Positions 1 to 9,987 of a stretch of DNA of 64,000 nucleotides are shown piece after piece; positions within the stretch are counted from its first letter, which is position 1; every line of letters begins with the position of its first letter. Source of the stretch: Chryseobacterium capnotolerans (GTDB taxonomy: Bacteria; Bacteroidota; Bacteroidia; Flavobacteriales; Weeksellaceae); contig NZ_CP065589.1 in NCBI RefSeq assembly GCF_021278965.1, positions 4,345,001 through 4,409,000 on the forward strand. Reading direction: 5' to 3'. A program made the translations under genes and the position numbers. Under the pieces are notes generated by a model, which worked only from the letters and a program-made list of their open reading frames with translations, searched no databases and had not been told where the DNA came from.

Positions 1-2
1 AT

Positions 3-269
3 AAAGAAGAAAAGGCTCGAATTCTGTTCCAGATGGCAAGTGCCGAGCAAGGTAAATATTACCAGTATGAAGCTAAAGCTCCAAAAGATTTTGATTATTC
101 TGATCCGAAATGGTCTGAAAAAGAAGATGCCCGTCAAAAGGAAATGGACAACCTGAAGAATCAAAAATACAGAACCTATTTTGCTCAGCTAAAGGCACAG
201 TATTCAGATGCTGAAACTACAAAAAGCCTGATGGGAAGCTGTAGTTATTTCAGCTATTTCATGAGATAA
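3..269 (+). CDS. C-terminal end of a large hypothetical protein (cut by window edge)
   Basis: The reading frame is open from base 3, so the ATG at 33 is internal and only the last 88 codons are visible. The segment starts with an ARILFQMAS-like helix and ends in a Cys-Ser-Tyr-Phe-Ser-Tyr-Phe cluster. From memory this resembles the C-terminus of long TPR-containing Bacteroidota proteins whose last repeats read like KARxLFMAAKCE. That family link is inference from a short segment. A hairpin terminator follows 27 bases after the stop. Confidence 0.55.
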   Translation, partial: KEEKARILFQMASAEQGKYYQYEAKAPKDFDYSDPKWSEKEDARQKEMDNLKNQKYRTYFAQLKAQYSDAETTKSLMGSCSYFSYFMR

Positions 270-295
270 AATAAATAAAATTATCAACTTCAAAT

Positions 296-326
296 AAAAA
301 AAGGAATCATTGTGATTCCTTTTTTT
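296..326. terminator. Bidirectional rho-independent terminator
   Basis: A perfect 14-bp stem (296-309 with 313-326) has a 3-base loop and A/T runs on both sides. It lies between two convergent genes and overlaps the stop codon of the minus-strand one. Confidence 0.8.
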
Positions 327-810
327 GTTGTTCCTGTTTTTGAAGCCATTCTTCATGTTTCCTTTTAAAGAATTCATGCTTATAATTTTGGTTGATCTGT
401 GCAACATCTATGGAATGGGAAGTATGAATATCTATATCTTTTTTAGCAAATTGGGCCAGATTTTCATAATAATGATGAAGCTGATCTAATTCTGCTTCAG
501 TAAGGTCTTCAATATCTACAATCCTGTTGCTTGCCTTTTCATGGGCTGCAATGAGTTCGTTAAGTTTAATCTGTATAGCTTTTGAATCTTTATTCTGAGC
601 TTTCTGAATGAGAAAAACCATGAGAAAGGTAATAATGGTAGTTCCCGTATTGATAACCAACTGCCAGGTTTCTGAATAATTAAAAAAAGGTCCCGTAACC
701 GCCCAGGCCAAAACCACAAATGTTGCTCCAATAAAAGCATACTGGCTACCTGTAAATTTAACAGCCCAGTTCGAAAATTTTTCAAAAAGATTATTATTCT
801 TGTGATCCAT
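307..810 (-). CDS. Low-affinity iron permease family membrane protein
   Basis: The 167-aa product has two hydrophobic helices at about residues 23-45 and 50-68, followed by a charged helical C-terminus. The N-terminal part reads like the low-affinity Fe/Cu permease family (Pfam Iron_permease): a short FEKFSNWAVKFTGS amphipathic start, then a helix containing AWAVTGP, then a GTTIITFLMVFLIQ helix before a polar QNKD stretch. Bacterial members are short two-to-four-helix proteins of unproven transport function, so iron transport should not be taken as established. The Lys/Gln-rich last 30 residues are a local extension. It is a single gene that converges on the neighbour to the left. Confidence 0.7.
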   Translation of the reverse strand: MDHKNNNLFEKFSNWAVKFTGSQYAFIGATFVVLAWAVTGPFFNYSETWQLVINTGTTIITFLMVFLIQKAQNKDSKAIQIKLNELIAAHEKASNRIVDIEDLTEAELDQLHHYYENLAQFAKKDIDIHTSHSIDVAQINQNYKHEFFKRKHEEWLQKQEQQKKESQ

Positions 811-898
811 AGGTCAGATTATTTTATATTAAATGTATAAAATTAACCTGAACGTGTGAAAGAAATATTGAAATAAAGATAGAAGAGTATATAACAAA

Positions 899-931
899 AA
901 ACATTAAGATGATTGATTCATCTTAATGTTT
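899..931 (-). terminator. Rho-independent terminator
   Basis: A 14-bp perfect stem (899-912 with 918-931) has a 5-base loop and an A run on the left, which becomes a U run for minus-strand transcripts. It lies downstream of the TonB receptor and the gene relic. Confidence 0.75.
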
Positions 932-956
932 ACAAAATTAATTTGATATGAATAAA

Positions 957-1100
957 TTAAAAGTTAATACAAATTTGAGAAAGGAATCTGTAGTAATTCC
1001 TCCTTTCTAAACCAGTATTAATATCGTTATTTCTTACTTTGAATCCGAATGAATACTCTCCTTGAGCAGCTGCTTTTCTCTGCAAATCTAAAATCACTTC
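957..1100 (-). pseudogene. Relic of the 3' end of an outer-membrane protein gene
   Basis: On the minus strand a 47-codon open stretch has no plausible start and is preceded by an in-frame TGA. It reads like a protein C-terminus: GEYSFGFKVRNN, then GLERRNYYRF, ending in Ile-Asn-Phe. A terminal aromatic residue on an amphipathic strand is typical of outer-membrane beta-barrels, perhaps a TonB receptor. The 5' part is absent, so this looks like true decay rather than a simple frame break. The family assignment is a guess. Confidence 0.35.
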
Positions 1101-1168
1101 TCATATTCTTTAGTAAGAACATTTTTTATTGTATTTCATCAACATTTTTTTCAACTTTTCCATTGGGT

Positions 1169-3178
1169 TTAAAAGAAATAGTTTGCTCCGAACTGATATC
1201 TGATTCCATCGATTCTGAAACCAAAATTGGCAGCAGGATCACTGGTATCATTACGGATATCTTTATCTAATAGATTGTACACACCAAATGTGAAACGAAC
1301 ATGTTTATTCAGTCTGTATACAGTTCCTAAATCTAATAGGAAATAAGATGGGATTGGGTATTCCTGTGCTTTCCCTCTGCTTACTCCCGGCTGGCTCTCA
1401 CTTCTGTAGTTTCCTCTTGACCAGAATTCAAAGCTGTCATTGGCTTTCCATGATAGGTTTACATTGGCCATATGCTTAGGGATTCTAGCGTAGGGTTTAT
1501 TGTAAAGTGCAGGAATTTCATCAGATTTAATCTTTGTATCTGTATAAGTATAGTTTGCTTTTAATACAATATCCTTCGATACGTTTACCCCAAGATTAGC
1601 TTCAAGCCCCATGCTGTTTGCCTTACCAAGATTTTCTCTTGTAGAGATAAAATCATAAATATGATTATATAAAGCTTCAAACTGTTTGCATTCTTCGGTA
1701 TTGTTACATTTTCTAACTTCAACCAGTTTGTTTTTAAAGTCTGTGTTAAAACCTGTTACACTTAGGTTAATCACTTTCTTATTATCTTCAAACATTACGG
1801 TTAATTCCTGGTTAAAGCTTTTCTCCGGTTTAAGATCTTTATTTCCAATGATTACTCCATCCTGAGTTCCACCACCGGTTACCTGTCCCCATCCTGGATT
1901 TACAGCTCTTAGGCCTGGAGCTTTATATCCCCATGATGCACCTCCTTTAAAAGTAAAGTTGTTGGTAGCGCTCCATACTAAATATCCTCTTGGAGTAAAG
2001 TTAGCACCATAGTTTTCATCATTATCCAAACGTGCTCCTGTAACCAAATGTAGTTTATTGACTAACTTCCAGTTTCCTTCTGCAAAAGCAGACCAGTTCC
2101 AACGGGTAAGCTGGGTTACCACTTCCCCATTTTCAGACTTCATTTTGTTCCCCAAATCATTCAGTCTCTCATATCTGTATTCTGCTCCAAAGCTGATCAC
2201 ATGTTCTTTAATATTGAAATTATTAAGACTGTACGCAGCTAAAGTCTCATACCTCATATCCCTGTTTGGATTATTGGTATTATCATACTGGATATAAGAG
2301 TTTGTATGGAAGTTTGAATAATCTCCTTTGTGGCTTAATGCCAATACATTTCTCTCGTAATTATTGCGTGAACTTTTTGCCGTAGGACCTAATGAATAAC
2401 CAGGATTCTGATTTCTTTCCTGACGGTTATAATCGTAGCTTAGCTTAAAGGTATTTTTTGTATTGGGAGTAAGGCTGAATTCTGTACCAAAAGCTTTAAT
2501 AACTCTTTCTGTAAATCCACCTACAAATTTATCTTCATTTCTGTCGGAATAACTCCCGGTCACTTTCATCTGAAGAAGGTTTTTCACTAAAGAGCCGGCA
2601 GCATATCCATCAATCTGGTAGGTATTTCCAGATTCTTTATGTACCTGCTGTACTAAACTTGTTCCAACAGATCCTCTCCAGCCGTTACTCAGTTTTTTAG
2701 TGATAATATTGATTACTCCACCCATCGCATCAGAACCATATAATGAAGACATGGGTCCTTTTACGACTTCAATTCTTTCAATAGTTTCCAATGGCGGCAT
2801 CCATCCTTGTTCAATACCTGGGCCGTCCGAATTGGGTCTTGTTTCTCTTGTGTTGATTCTTTTACCGTCAATTAAGACCAATGTCTGGCCAGATTCGGCA
2901 CCTCTTATTGAGAAATCACTTGTACTTCCTCCCCCTGTAACGAAAACACCCGGAACATCCTGCAATGCATCGGTAATGTCTCTATACGCTCTTTTTTTAA
3001 GATCTGCCTGAGAAATTACAGAAATCGTAGCTGGTGTGTCTTTGATTTTCTGAGCATACCCGGAACCCGTTATTACTACTTCATTAATATGGTTACTTTT
3101 TAACGTGTCCTTAGTTTTCTGACCGCTCATGAAAGCTGATCCTAAAACAAGCAAGGAAAAAGATACTGTTCTAAACAT
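1169..3178 (-). CDS. TonB-dependent catecholate-siderophore/colicin I-type receptor
   Basis: The ATG at 3178 is chosen because it gives a clean signal peptide (MFRTVSFSLLVLGSAFMSGQ); upstream in-frame codons give an unlikely 36-residue extension. The 669-aa product has a TonB-box-like VVITG stretch near residue 33, then a plug domain with SIRG, LVLIDGKRIN, PPLETIERIEVVKGP and MSSLYGSDAMGGVINI. This plug is closest to the CirA/IrgA type of catecholate siderophore receptors. The remaining ~450 residues form the 22-strand barrel and end in Tyr-Phe-Phe. It should import a ferric siderophore or its breakdown products across the outer membrane with TonB-ExbBD. No siderophore genes lie nearby, so the substrate is inferred only from plug similarity. 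Confidence 0.88.
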   Translation of the reverse strand: MFRTVSFSLLVLGSAFMSGQKTKDTLKSNHINEVVITGSGYAQKIKDTPATISVISQADLKKRAYRDITDALQDVPGVFVTGGGSTSDFSIRGAESGQTLVLIDGKRINTRETRPNSDGPGIEQGWMPPLETIERIEVVKGPMSSLYGSDAMGGVINIITKKLSNGWRGSVGTSLVQQVHKESGNTYQIDGYAAGSLVKNLLQMKVTGSYSDRNEDKFVGGFTERVIKAFGTEFSLTPNTKNTFKLSYDYNRQERNQNPGYSLGPTAKSSRNNYERNVLALSHKGDYSNFHTNSYIQYDNTNNPNRDMRYETLAAYSLNNFNIKEHVISFGAEYRYERLNDLGNKMKSENGEVVTQLTRWNWSAFAEGNWKLVNKLHLVTGARLDNDENYGANFTPRGYLVWSATNNFTFKGGASWGYKAPGLRAVNPGWGQVTGGGTQDGVIIGNKDLKPEKSFNQELTVMFEDNKKVINLSVTGFNTDFKNKLVEVRKCNNTEECKQFEALYNHIYDFISTRENLGKANSMGLEANLGVNVSKDIVLKANYTYTDTKIKSDEIPALYNKPYARIPKHMANVNLSWKANDSFEFWSRGNYRSESQPGVSRGKAQEYPIPSYFLLDLGTVYRLNKHVRFTFGVYNLLDKDIRNDTSDPAANFGFRIDGIRYQFGANYFF

Positions 3179-3330
3179 CAAGAATTTTTTTGCAAAATTA
3201 TTATTTTTAATAATTCTAAATAAATAAACCAAGGTGAGATATGTCACCTTATAAATCCCCCTTGAATGTGAGATCAACAATATCATAATAATTCTGATAA
3301 AAATATGCCAACACAGCTATACGATTATTG

Positions 3331-3357
3331 AGGATAGGTTCTTACGGTTATCCTATC
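3331..3357. repeat. Short inverted repeat upstream of the TonB receptor
   Basis: AGGATA (3331-3336) pairs with TATCCT (3349-3354), and GATAGG (3333-3338) pairs with CCTATC (3352-3357). It lies about 155-180 bases before the receptor start. It could be a regulator site or an mRNA hairpin; no known operator was recognised. Confidence 0.3.
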
Positions 3358-3424
3358 ATTATCAATAATAAAAAGCAAAAACATCAAATGTATATTGGAA
3401 AGGATTGATGAATAGAAATAAAAA

Positions 3425-3450
3425 AATCCGTTCCTAAAAAGGAACGGATT
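3425..3450 (-). terminator. Terminator of the str operon
   Basis: An 11-bp stem (3425-3435 with 3440-3450) has a 4-base loop. On the minus strand it is followed by a U run. It lies 28 bases after the rpsJ stop. Confidence 0.85.
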
Positions 3451-3477
3451 GTATAATCATTGCAAAGTATGCATTTA

Positions 3478-3783
3478 TCACACTTTAATTTCAACGTCTA
3501 CACCTGAAGGAAGTTCTAATTTCATTAGAGCATCAACAGTTTTAGAAGAAGAAGAGTAGATATCCATTAGTCTCTTGTGAGCTGATAATTGGAACTGCTC
3601 TCTTGCTTTCTTGTTTACGTGCGGAGATCTCAACACTGTGAAGATTCTCTTATTCGTTGGCAATGGAATTGGTCCGTTTACAACAGCACCAGTAGCCTTT
3701 ACCGTTTTTACGATTTTCTCAGCAGACTTGTCTACCAAGTTGTAATCGTAAGATTTTAATTTTATTCTGATTCTTTGTGACAT
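3478..3783 (-). CDS. rpsJ: 30S ribosomal protein S10
   Basis: The 101-aa product has the full S10 signature: [11 protein letters not shown] at the start, [28 protein letters not shown] in the middle (loop reaching into the 30S head), and [16 protein letters not shown] at the end. Length is normal. It is the last gene of the rpsL-rpsG-fusA-rpsJ transcript, 18 bases after fusA, and is followed by a strong terminator. S10 therefore sits in the str operon here rather than at the head of a separate S10 operon. This is known from Bacteroidota and some other phyla. Confidence 0.97.
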   Translation of the reverse strand: MSQRIRIKLKSYDYNLVDKSAEKIVKTVKATGAVVNGPIPLPTNKRIFTVLRSPHVNKKAREQFQLSAHKRLMDIYSSSSKTVDALMKLELPSGVDVEIKV

Positions 3784-3801
3784 TTCTTGTACTTTAAAAA
3801 A

Positions 3802-5919
3802 TTAACCTTTTGCTTTAGCGATGATATCTTCAGCAACGTTTTGTGGAGTAGCTTGATACTTCTCTAATTCCATAGAAGAAGTAGCTCTTCCTGATGAAAG
3901 TGTTCTTAGAGTAGTAACATATCCAAACATTTCAGAAAGTGGAACAGAACCTTTGATTACAACAGCTCCATTTTTCTCTTCCTGACCACTGATTGTACCT
4001 CTTCTCTTGTTAAGGTCACCAATGATGTTACCCATGTATTCTTCTGGAGTTACAACTTCCAGTTTCATAATAGGCTCCATAATTACTGGTTTAGCAGCAC
4101 GTCCCGCTTCTTTAAATCCTAATTTAGCAGCCATTTCGAAAGAAAGGGCATCAGAATCCACCGCGTGGAAAGATCCATCTTTAAGAGTAACTTTAATACC
4201 TTCAACTTCGAAACCAGCCAATGGACCGTTCTTCATTGCAGCTTTAAATCCTTTTTCAATCGCAGGAACAAATTCTCTAGGAACGTTACCACCTTTGATC
4301 TCATTGATGAATTCTAAACCAACTTTACCTTCGTCTGCAGGTCCTAGTTCAAATACAATGTCAGCAAATTTACCTTTACCACCAGATTGTTTTTTGTAAA
4401 CTTCTCTGTGTTGAGCAACTTTTGTTAAGTTTTCTTTGTACTCTACCTGAGGTTGTCCTTGGTTTACTTCAACCTTGAATTCTCTCTTCATACGGTCTAC
4501 AATGATATCTAAGTGAAGCTCACCCATACCAGAGATGATCGTTTGTCCAGAAGCCTCGTCAGTTCTTACCGTAAACGTTGGATCTTCTTCAGCCAATTTA
4601 GCTAGAGCGTTACCCATTTTATCTTGGTCAGCTTTAGTTTTAGGCTCAACAGCGATACCAATTACCGGATCAGGGAAAACCATCGATTCAAGAACGATTG
4701 GGTTTTTCTCGTCACACATTGTATCACCAGTTTTGATAGACTTGAATCCTACCGCTGCACCAATATCACCAGCTTCAATATATTCTACTGGGTTTTGCTT
4801 GTTAGCGTGCATCTGATAGATTCTAGAGATTCTTTCTTTATCTCCTGAACGAGTGTTCAAGATATAAGAACCAGCATCCAGTCTTCCAGAGTATGCTCTG
4901 AAGAATGCTAATCTTCCCACGAACGGGTCAGTAGCAATCTTAAATGCCAAAGCAGAGAAAGGCTCATCTACAGATGGCTTTCTTGTAATTTCAGCGTCTG
5001 TTCTTGGGTCAGTACCTTTGATATCATCTTTATCCAATGGAGAAGGCAAGTATTTACATACTGCATCCAACATAAACTGTACTCCTTTGTTCTTGAACGA
5101 AGAACCACAAGTCATTGGGATAATAGATAAATCGATAGTAGCAGCTCTCAATGCAGCATTGATTTCTTCTTCTGTAATTGAATCCGGATCTTCGAAGAAT
5201 TTCTCCATCAAAGTTTCGTCATATTCAGAAACAGCTTCTACTAATTTCTCTCTATATTCAAGAACTTCATCTTTCATGTCTTCAGGAATTGGAACTACCT
5301 CGAAAGTAGCACCTTGTCCAGCTTCATCCCAGATGATCGCTCTGTTTTTAATTAAGTCTACAACTCCTTTGAAATCTTCTTCAGCACCGATTGGTAAAAC
5401 GATTGGAACTGCGTTAGATCCTAACATATCTTTAACCTGGTTTACCACGTTAAGGAAGTCAGCACCTTGTCTGTCCATTTTGTTTACGAATCCCATTCTA
5501 GCAACTTTATAGTTGTCAGCAAGTCTCCAGTTTGTTTCAGACTGAGGCTCTACTCCATCTACTGCTGAGAATAAGAATACCAATCCATCTAATACTCTTA
5601 AAGATCTGTTTACTTCTACAGTGAAGTCAACGTGTCCCGGTGTATCAATGATGTTGAAGTGGTAAGGCTTAGTATCTGCAAGAGGCTTTCCTTGGTCTGT
5701 TGGAAAGTTCCAAGAACAAGTAGTTGCAGCAGAAGTAATAGTAATACCTCTTTCTGCTTCCTGCTCCATCCAGTCCATTGTAGAAGCACCATCGTGAACC
5801 TCTCCAATTTTGTGGTTTACTCCTGTATAGAATAAAATCCTTTCAGTAGTGGTAGTTTTACCTGCATCAATGTGAGCAGCAATACCAATGTTTCTTGTAA
5901 ATTTAAGATCTCTACCCAT
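3802..5919 (-). CDS. fusA: Elongation factor G
   Basis: The 705-aa translational GTPase drives ribosomal translocation. G-domain motifs are intact: [10 protein letters not shown] near residue 15 (P-loop), the [11 protein letters not shown] switch I, DTPGHVDF (G3) and NKMD (G4). Domains II-V follow, including the GMGELHLDI stretch in domain III and the [12 protein letters not shown] / GDLNKRRG region in domains IV-V. It is six bases downstream of rpsG in the str operon. Large antisense open frames in this region are only shadows of its codon bias. Confidence 0.98.
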   Translation of the reverse strand: MGRDLKFTRNIGIAAHIDAGKTTTTERILFYTGVNHKIGEVHDGASTMDWMEQEAERGITITSAATTCSWNFPTDQGKPLADTKPYHFNIIDTPGHVDFTVEVNRSLRVLDGLVFLFSAVDGVEPQSETNWRLADNYKVARMGFVNKMDRQGADFLNVVNQVKDMLGSNAVPIVLPIGAEEDFKGVVDLIKNRAIIWDEAGQGATFEVVPIPEDMKDEVLEYREKLVEAVSEYDETLMEKFFEDPDSITEEEINAALRAATIDLSIIPMTCGSSFKNKGVQFMLDAVCKYLPSPLDKDDIKGTDPRTDAEITRKPSVDEPFSALAFKIATDPFVGRLAFFRAYSGRLDAGSYILNTRSGDKERISRIYQMHANKQNPVEYIEAGDIGAAVGFKSIKTGDTMCDEKNPIVLESMVFPDPVIGIAVEPKTKADQDKMGNALAKLAEEDPTFTVRTDEASGQTIISGMGELHLDIIVDRMKREFKVEVNQGQPQVEYKENLTKVAQHREVYKKQSGGKGKFADIVFELGPADEGKVGLEFINEIKGGNVPREFVPAIEKGFKAAMKNGPLAGFEVEGIKVTLKDGSFHAVDSDALSFEMAAKLGFKEAGRAAKPVIMEPIMKLEVVTPEEYMGNIIGDLNKRRGTISGQEEKNGAVVIKGSVPLSEMFGYVTTLRTLSSGRATSSMELEKYQATPQNVAEDIIAKAKG

Positions 5920-5925
5920 TTCAGA

Positions 5926-6402
5926 TTAGAATTTAAAGTGTGAGAAAGCTTTGTTAGCTTCCGCCATTTTGTGAGTATCAGATTTCTTTTTGAAAGCTGC
6001 ACCTTCTTCTCTTGAAGCAGCTACAACTTCATTAGCTAATTTCAAAGCCATAGACTTATCATTTCTCTTTTTAGAGTAGCTAATTAACCATTTCATTGCC
6101 ATAGAAATTTTTCTATCAGCTCTGATTGGCATAGGAATCTGGAAGTTAGCTCCACCTACTCTTCTAGAACGTACTTCTACGTGAGGCATAACGTTTGTTA
6201 ATGCATCTTTCCAGATTTCAAGGGCTGTTTTCTCAGTTTCTCCTTTTTTAGTTTCTACGATATCTAATGCATCATAGAAAATTTTGAATGCGATAGACTT
6301 CTTACCGTCTAGCATTAAATTGTTTACGAATCTCGTTACCAATTGATCATTAAATTTCGGATCTGGTAACAACGGTCTTTTTTTCGCTTTTGTCTTTCTC
6401 AT
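5926..6402 (-). CDS. rpsG: 30S ribosomal protein S7
   Basis: The 158-aa product starts [11 protein letters not shown] and carries the S7 core: [35 protein letters not shown] and the RRxxxAMKWLI helix. S7 binds the 3' major domain of 16S rRNA and starts assembly of the 30S head. It is 23 bases after rpsL in the same operon. Confidence 0.97.
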   Translation of the reverse strand: MRKTKAKKRPLLPDPKFNDQLVTRFVNNLMLDGKKSIAFKIFYDALDIVETKKGETEKTALEIWKDALTNVMPHVEVRSRRVGGANFQIPMPIRADRKISMAMKWLISYSKKRNDKSMALKLANEVVAASREEGAAFKKKSDTHKMAEANKAFSHFKF

Positions 6403-6425
6403 TGCTTCTGTACCTTATTTAATGA

Positions 6426-6839
6426 TTATTTTTTCTTTCCTTTTGCAGGAGCTGCAGCAGCTTGTCCTGGTTTAGGTCTCTTAGCTCCGTACTTAGATCT
6501 TCTCTGAGTTCTTCCATTTACACCAGCTGTGTCTAATGCACCTCTTACGATGTGGTAACGTACTCCCGGTAGGTCTTTCACCCTTCCGCCTCTAACCAAT
6601 ACTATCGAGTGCTCTTGAAGATTATGTCCTTCGCCCGGGATATAGGCGTTAACTTCTTTACCGTTTGAAAGTCTTACCCTTGCCACTTTTCTAAGTGCAG
6701 AGTTAGGTTTCTTAGGTGTAGTAGTATATACTCTCGTACATACTCCACGTCTTTGTGGACAAGAATCAAGGGCAGCCGATTTGCTCTTCTTGGCAAGCGT
6801 GGCTCTTCCTTTTCTTACTAATTGTTGAATAGTAGGCAT
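6426..6839 (-). CDS. rpsL: 30S ribosomal protein S12
   Basis: The 137-aa product is the first gene of the str operon. The decoding-centre loops are wild type: [16 protein letters not shown], with Lys at the position matching E. coli Lys42/43, and [15 protein letters not shown], with Lys matching Lys87/88. The sequence therefore shows none of the usual streptomycin-resistance substitutions. The last ~15 residues are a Lys/Ala/Pro-rich tail common in this group. A clear promoter lies 25-54 bases upstream. Confidence 0.97.
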   Translation of the reverse strand: MPTIQQLVRKGRATLAKKSKSAALDSCPQRRGVCTRVYTTTPKKPNSALRKVARVRLSNGKEVNAYIPGEGHNLQEHSIVLVRGGRVKDLPGVRYHIVRGALDTAGVNGRTQRRSKYGAKRPKPGQAAAAPAKGKKK

Positions 6840-6863
6840 TTAATTGCTTTTTATTTTAGGGTG

Positions 6864-6893
6864 CAAAAATAATAATATTTTTTTAATTGACAA
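6864..6893 (-). promoter_or_regulatory. Promoter of the rpsL-rpsG-fusA-rpsJ operon
   Basis: On the minus strand the -33 TTG (6891-6893), a 19-base spacer and a perfect -7 TATTTTTG (6864-6871) match the Bacteroidota sigma consensus TAnnTTTG. The start codon lies about 24 bases downstream. Confidence 0.75.
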
Positions 6894-7020
6894 GCAGTTA
6901 TGATATTTTATTTTACAAGAATTTTTCTTCATTTATATTCAAAACCACTGAAAACGTCCATTACTTTTATGTTATTGAAACATTTTAAGTAATGGAGGTT
7001 AGTATCAAAAAATCAAAGTC

Positions 7021-7989
7021 TTATTTAAAGGCATCCTTTATTATTTTTCCTTTCATATACTGTGTAGAAACACCTAAAAGTTCAGCCATCATACTTGCAA
7101 TATCAATTTGCTCATAATTTCCCGTGCTGATGATCGCATTCTTTTTAAAATCCGGCCCCATTGCAAAGAACTCAATATGTCTGCATCCTGCACAGTCGTC
7201 TCCATGTTCTGCAAAACCTCCGTTGACATCTATATGTCTTCCGTGGTCATTAGAAACGATAAGTGTTGTTTTATCTTTATAAGCGGGAAGTGACTGGATA
7301 TAATCCCAGATTTCTTTAATGGATGCATCAGTAGTTTTAATGGCTTTGATGTATTCATTCCAGTTATTAGCATGACCATAAGAATCTACATCTTTAAGAT
7401 TGATCACCATAACATTCGGACTGTATTTTGCCATTACTTCTTTGGTTTTCGTCATCGTAACAAGATCATCACGATATCCGGATCCGTTTCCGCTTACTCC
7501 ACAATCAACACTTGGCTGAAATTTTCCTTTCCAGTCTGCCAGTTTACAATCATTTAAAACTTCAAGTTTATCTTTAGAAGCAATGACCCATGCTTTTGTC
7601 TTATCTGCTCCTGTGAATTTCAGCCACTGCTGCATTACGGATGGAAACCCCGGCAATTCGGTTCCATTGTTTTTAATATTCTCATATACTCCTGAGCACA
7701 TCGCGCTATGTCCCGGGTTTGTATTGGTAGTTCCATTGTTTTTAAAGTTGCTGATAAAAACACCTTGATTCAGTAAACTTACTCTGTTAGGAATATTTTC
7801 TTTATTTGCTGCTTCCCAGGTTTCGGAAATACGGGGACCATCAACTACCAGAAGTATAACATTTTTTGTTTGGTATTTTGCCTCTGGTTTTGTAGGCAGG
7901 GTTGGTGTCTGTGTTTGTGCATCCACATCATTATTATTGCATGAAAACATACATAATGACAGCATAGAATACAGGAAAAACTTCTTCAT
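7021..7989 (-). CDS. Alkaline-phosphatase-superfamily lipoprotein
   Basis: The 322-aa product has a lipoprotein signal (MKKFFLYSMLSLCMFSC, lipid Cys at residue 17). The metal-binding pattern of the alkaline phosphatase/phosphodiesterase superfamily is present: ILLVVDGP (first Asp), a Thr/Asn-rich NTNPGHSAMCSG stretch where the nucleophile is expected, NLKDVDSYGHAN (Asp and His), IVSNDHGRH (Asp-His) and AEHGDDC further on. Four closely spaced Cys/Asp residues (DDCAGC) are unusual. It probably hydrolyses a phosphoester or sulfate ester at the cell surface or in the periplasm; the substrate is unknown. It stands alone, with 180 bases to rpsL. Confidence 0.7.
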   Translation of the reverse strand: MKKFFLYSMLSLCMFSCNNNDVDAQTQTPTLPTKPEAKYQTKNVILLVVDGPRISETWEAANKENIPNRVSLLNQGVFISNFKNNGTTNTNPGHSAMCSGVYENIKNNGTELPGFPSVMQQWLKFTGADKTKAWVIASKDKLEVLNDCKLADWKGKFQPSVDCGVSGNGSGYRDDLVTMTKTKEVMAKYSPNVMVINLKDVDSYGHANNWNEYIKAIKTTDASIKEIWDYIQSLPAYKDKTTLIVSNDHGRHIDVNGGFAEHGDDCAGCRHIEFFAMGPDFKKNAIISTGNYEQIDIASMMAELLGVSTQYMKGKIIKDAFK

Positions 7990-8139
7990 TGCTTTTTACT
8001 TAGATTATATTTCGAGTGCAAAGCTAGAAAACGCAATCTCCGGATTCATTAACAAATTGTTATCTATTTCTTAATAATTCGAGACAGAAATCAACAAAAC
8101 GGGAAATAAAAAACTATTGAAGAAATACCATAACAACAA

Positions 8140-9732
8140 TTATTCTATTACTGTAACGGTAACATTTTTATTCCAATTAAACTTTTTAATATTCTGTTTC
8201 AATTCATCCAGGTTTTTCCCATTGATAGAATATACGGAAACTTCCAGTCTTGCGACGGTTATTTTGTCTTCTATCTTTAAAGTCCCTGCTTTTTTCCAAT
8301 AAGAAGGAACATAGCCTTGCAGCCATCCTTCATATACAACAGCAATATCATATTGGTGATCAACACAATATTTACTCAAAAAGTCTCCAAACTTTTGGTC
8401 AAATGATCTTTTGTTTTCGTTAAATTGGATGGTTTCTACAGATCCAAGACCAGCGATATCCAATAAATGAATATCTGTATAATAACAAACCGCTCCAATA
8501 TCATTGGCTACCACTTTTGAAGTATTATAAAACTGGTGCAAAAATTTCGCAGACTGTACCTGCTGTTCATAAATGTTCTTACCTCCATTGTTCATAATAG
8601 GATGAGCAGCCCAACATTTATAGATCATCAGAAAAACATTAGCAGCAATTAACAGACTCACTAACTTTTCTTTTTTAATATAATCCGTAAAATTAAAGAA
8701 CAACTCTTTACATCTTGGTATTAATACCATACTAAGGCCTGTAAGAATATAGGCTTCATAACGTAAATGCCCTTTTAAATCAGCAAACATCGCATGACAC
8801 AGCATGACCAAGGAAAATACAATTAACAGGAAATTACTATGTAATACTTCTTTTAACGTTTTCGTTCTCAGATCCCTGTAAATAAACACTATGCATAGTA
8901 AAAGAGGGAAAATTCCTATTTTATAAAAACTAATATTCAACAGAAGATTATCCAGTAAAATAACTTTTAGTTGTTCTAAAATATGGGAATCAAGACTCAA
9001 TTTTGTTCCTTTTACCACTACTGAGTTAGGAAAAAAATACCCGTCCTGCTGATAATTGAAAGCACAAAATGCTATAATAGGAATGAAACCCAGCAATACG
9101 ACAAACAATGCTTCTTTCCATTTTCTGACAAGGGCAAACATAAAAGCCAGAATTACAAAATAAAACATACTTTCAAAACGGACGACCCCCATTAACAGCA
9201 GACTGAAGTAAAAACCAAAGACAGCAAGTTTATTCTGATTAAAACGGGAAAAGCAAAAAATATTAACAGCAAACAGGAAGATCTGGAAAACATGTTCCAT
9301 TCCTGAAAGAATATTTATAGGAAGTACAATAAAGAATACAGTAAAGAGTACTGCTATAACTGTTTTTTTAACCTCTTTAAAAATTTCAGCATAATAGCTG
9401 GAGAAAATATAAAGAATTCCGATGGCAAAAATACTATTAAAATACAACGGAATCTGATCATTATTTCCAAAAATCCTAATCAATATACTCAATATATAAG
9501 TGAACAATGGAGAAGAGGAAGTAGAAGAAAATTGATATCTTGTCATTCCCCAGACATCATATAGAGCAAAATTCTTGGCCATTGCAAGATGTATATAAGC
9601 ATCATCCAGGAGATAAACGTAGTGTCCATCAGTTTTCAGAACAGAATTGATATAATAGAATACACAAACCGAAAAGAAAAAAGCTGAAGACAGCAAAAAA
9701 CTACGCAAACTTATATTTCGGACCACTTCCAT
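8140..9732 (-). CDS. GT-C-like multi-spanning membrane protein (putative glycosyltransferase)
   Basis: About 530 aa with roughly ten transmembrane helices and a soluble C-terminus of ~130 residues. Near residue 45 is LLDDAYIHLAMAKN, an acidic pair in the first periplasmic loop, as in GT-C glycosyltransferases using polyprenyl-phosphate sugars. The C-terminal part contains VVANDIGAVCYYTDIHLLDIAGL, also seen in GT-C-like proteins. I chose the ATG at 9732 because the upstream ATG at 9765 would lie within a promoter-like stretch. Sugar donor and target cannot be read from the sequence. It is a single gene. Confidence 0.55.
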   Translation of the reverse strand: MEVVRNISLRSFLLSSAFFFSVCVFYYINSVLKTDGHYVYLLDDAYIHLAMAKNFALYDVWGMTRYQFSSTSSSPLFTYILSILIRIFGNNDQIPLYFNSIFAIGILYIFSSYYAEIFKEVKKTVIAVLFTVFFIVLPINILSGMEHVFQIFLFAVNIFCFSRFNQNKLAVFGFYFSLLLMGVVRFESMFYFVILAFMFALVRKWKEALFVVLLGFIPIIAFCAFNYQQDGYFFPNSVVVKGTKLSLDSHILEQLKVILLDNLLLNISFYKIGIFPLLLCIVFIYRDLRTKTLKEVLHSNFLLIVFSLVMLCHAMFADLKGHLRYEAYILTGLSMVLIPRCKELFFNFTDYIKKEKLVSLLIAANVFLMIYKCWAAHPIMNNGGKNIYEQQVQSAKFLHQFYNTSKVVANDIGAVCYYTDIHLLDIAGLGSVETIQFNENKRSFDQKFGDFLSKYCVDHQYDIAVVYEGWLQGYVPSYWKKAGTLKIEDKITVARLEVSVYSINGKNLDELKQNIKKFNWNKNVTVTVIE

Positions 9733-9957
9733 CTTAAATAAATATAAAGTGCCAAAGATAAGCATCCTCTACCATAAAACGATGATCTGAAAAAAGTATA
9801 GAGTATACGAAATAATCTAGCCCGAAAATTATATTTCCACCTTCATTTCTCCTATCCATTTTATAATAAACCCATATTGATATTTCCAAACTATTTTAAA
9901 AAATTTCCTTATAGTTATCATCTATTGATATCCCGGCCTTTTCGGCACGATATTTCG

Positions 9958-9965
9958 TAACTTTG
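9958..9965 (+). promoter_or_regulatory. -7 element of the dps promoter
   Basis: TAACTTTG matches TAnnTTTG and lies 22 bases before the dps start. No convincing -33 TTG is seen at the usual distance. Confidence 0.45.
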
Positions 9966-9987
9966 AGATATATAAAAAGATAAATTT

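Noticed and set aside
4007..5512. Several long plus-strand frames within fusA
   Set aside because: They are antisense shadows of a highly biased, conserved gene.
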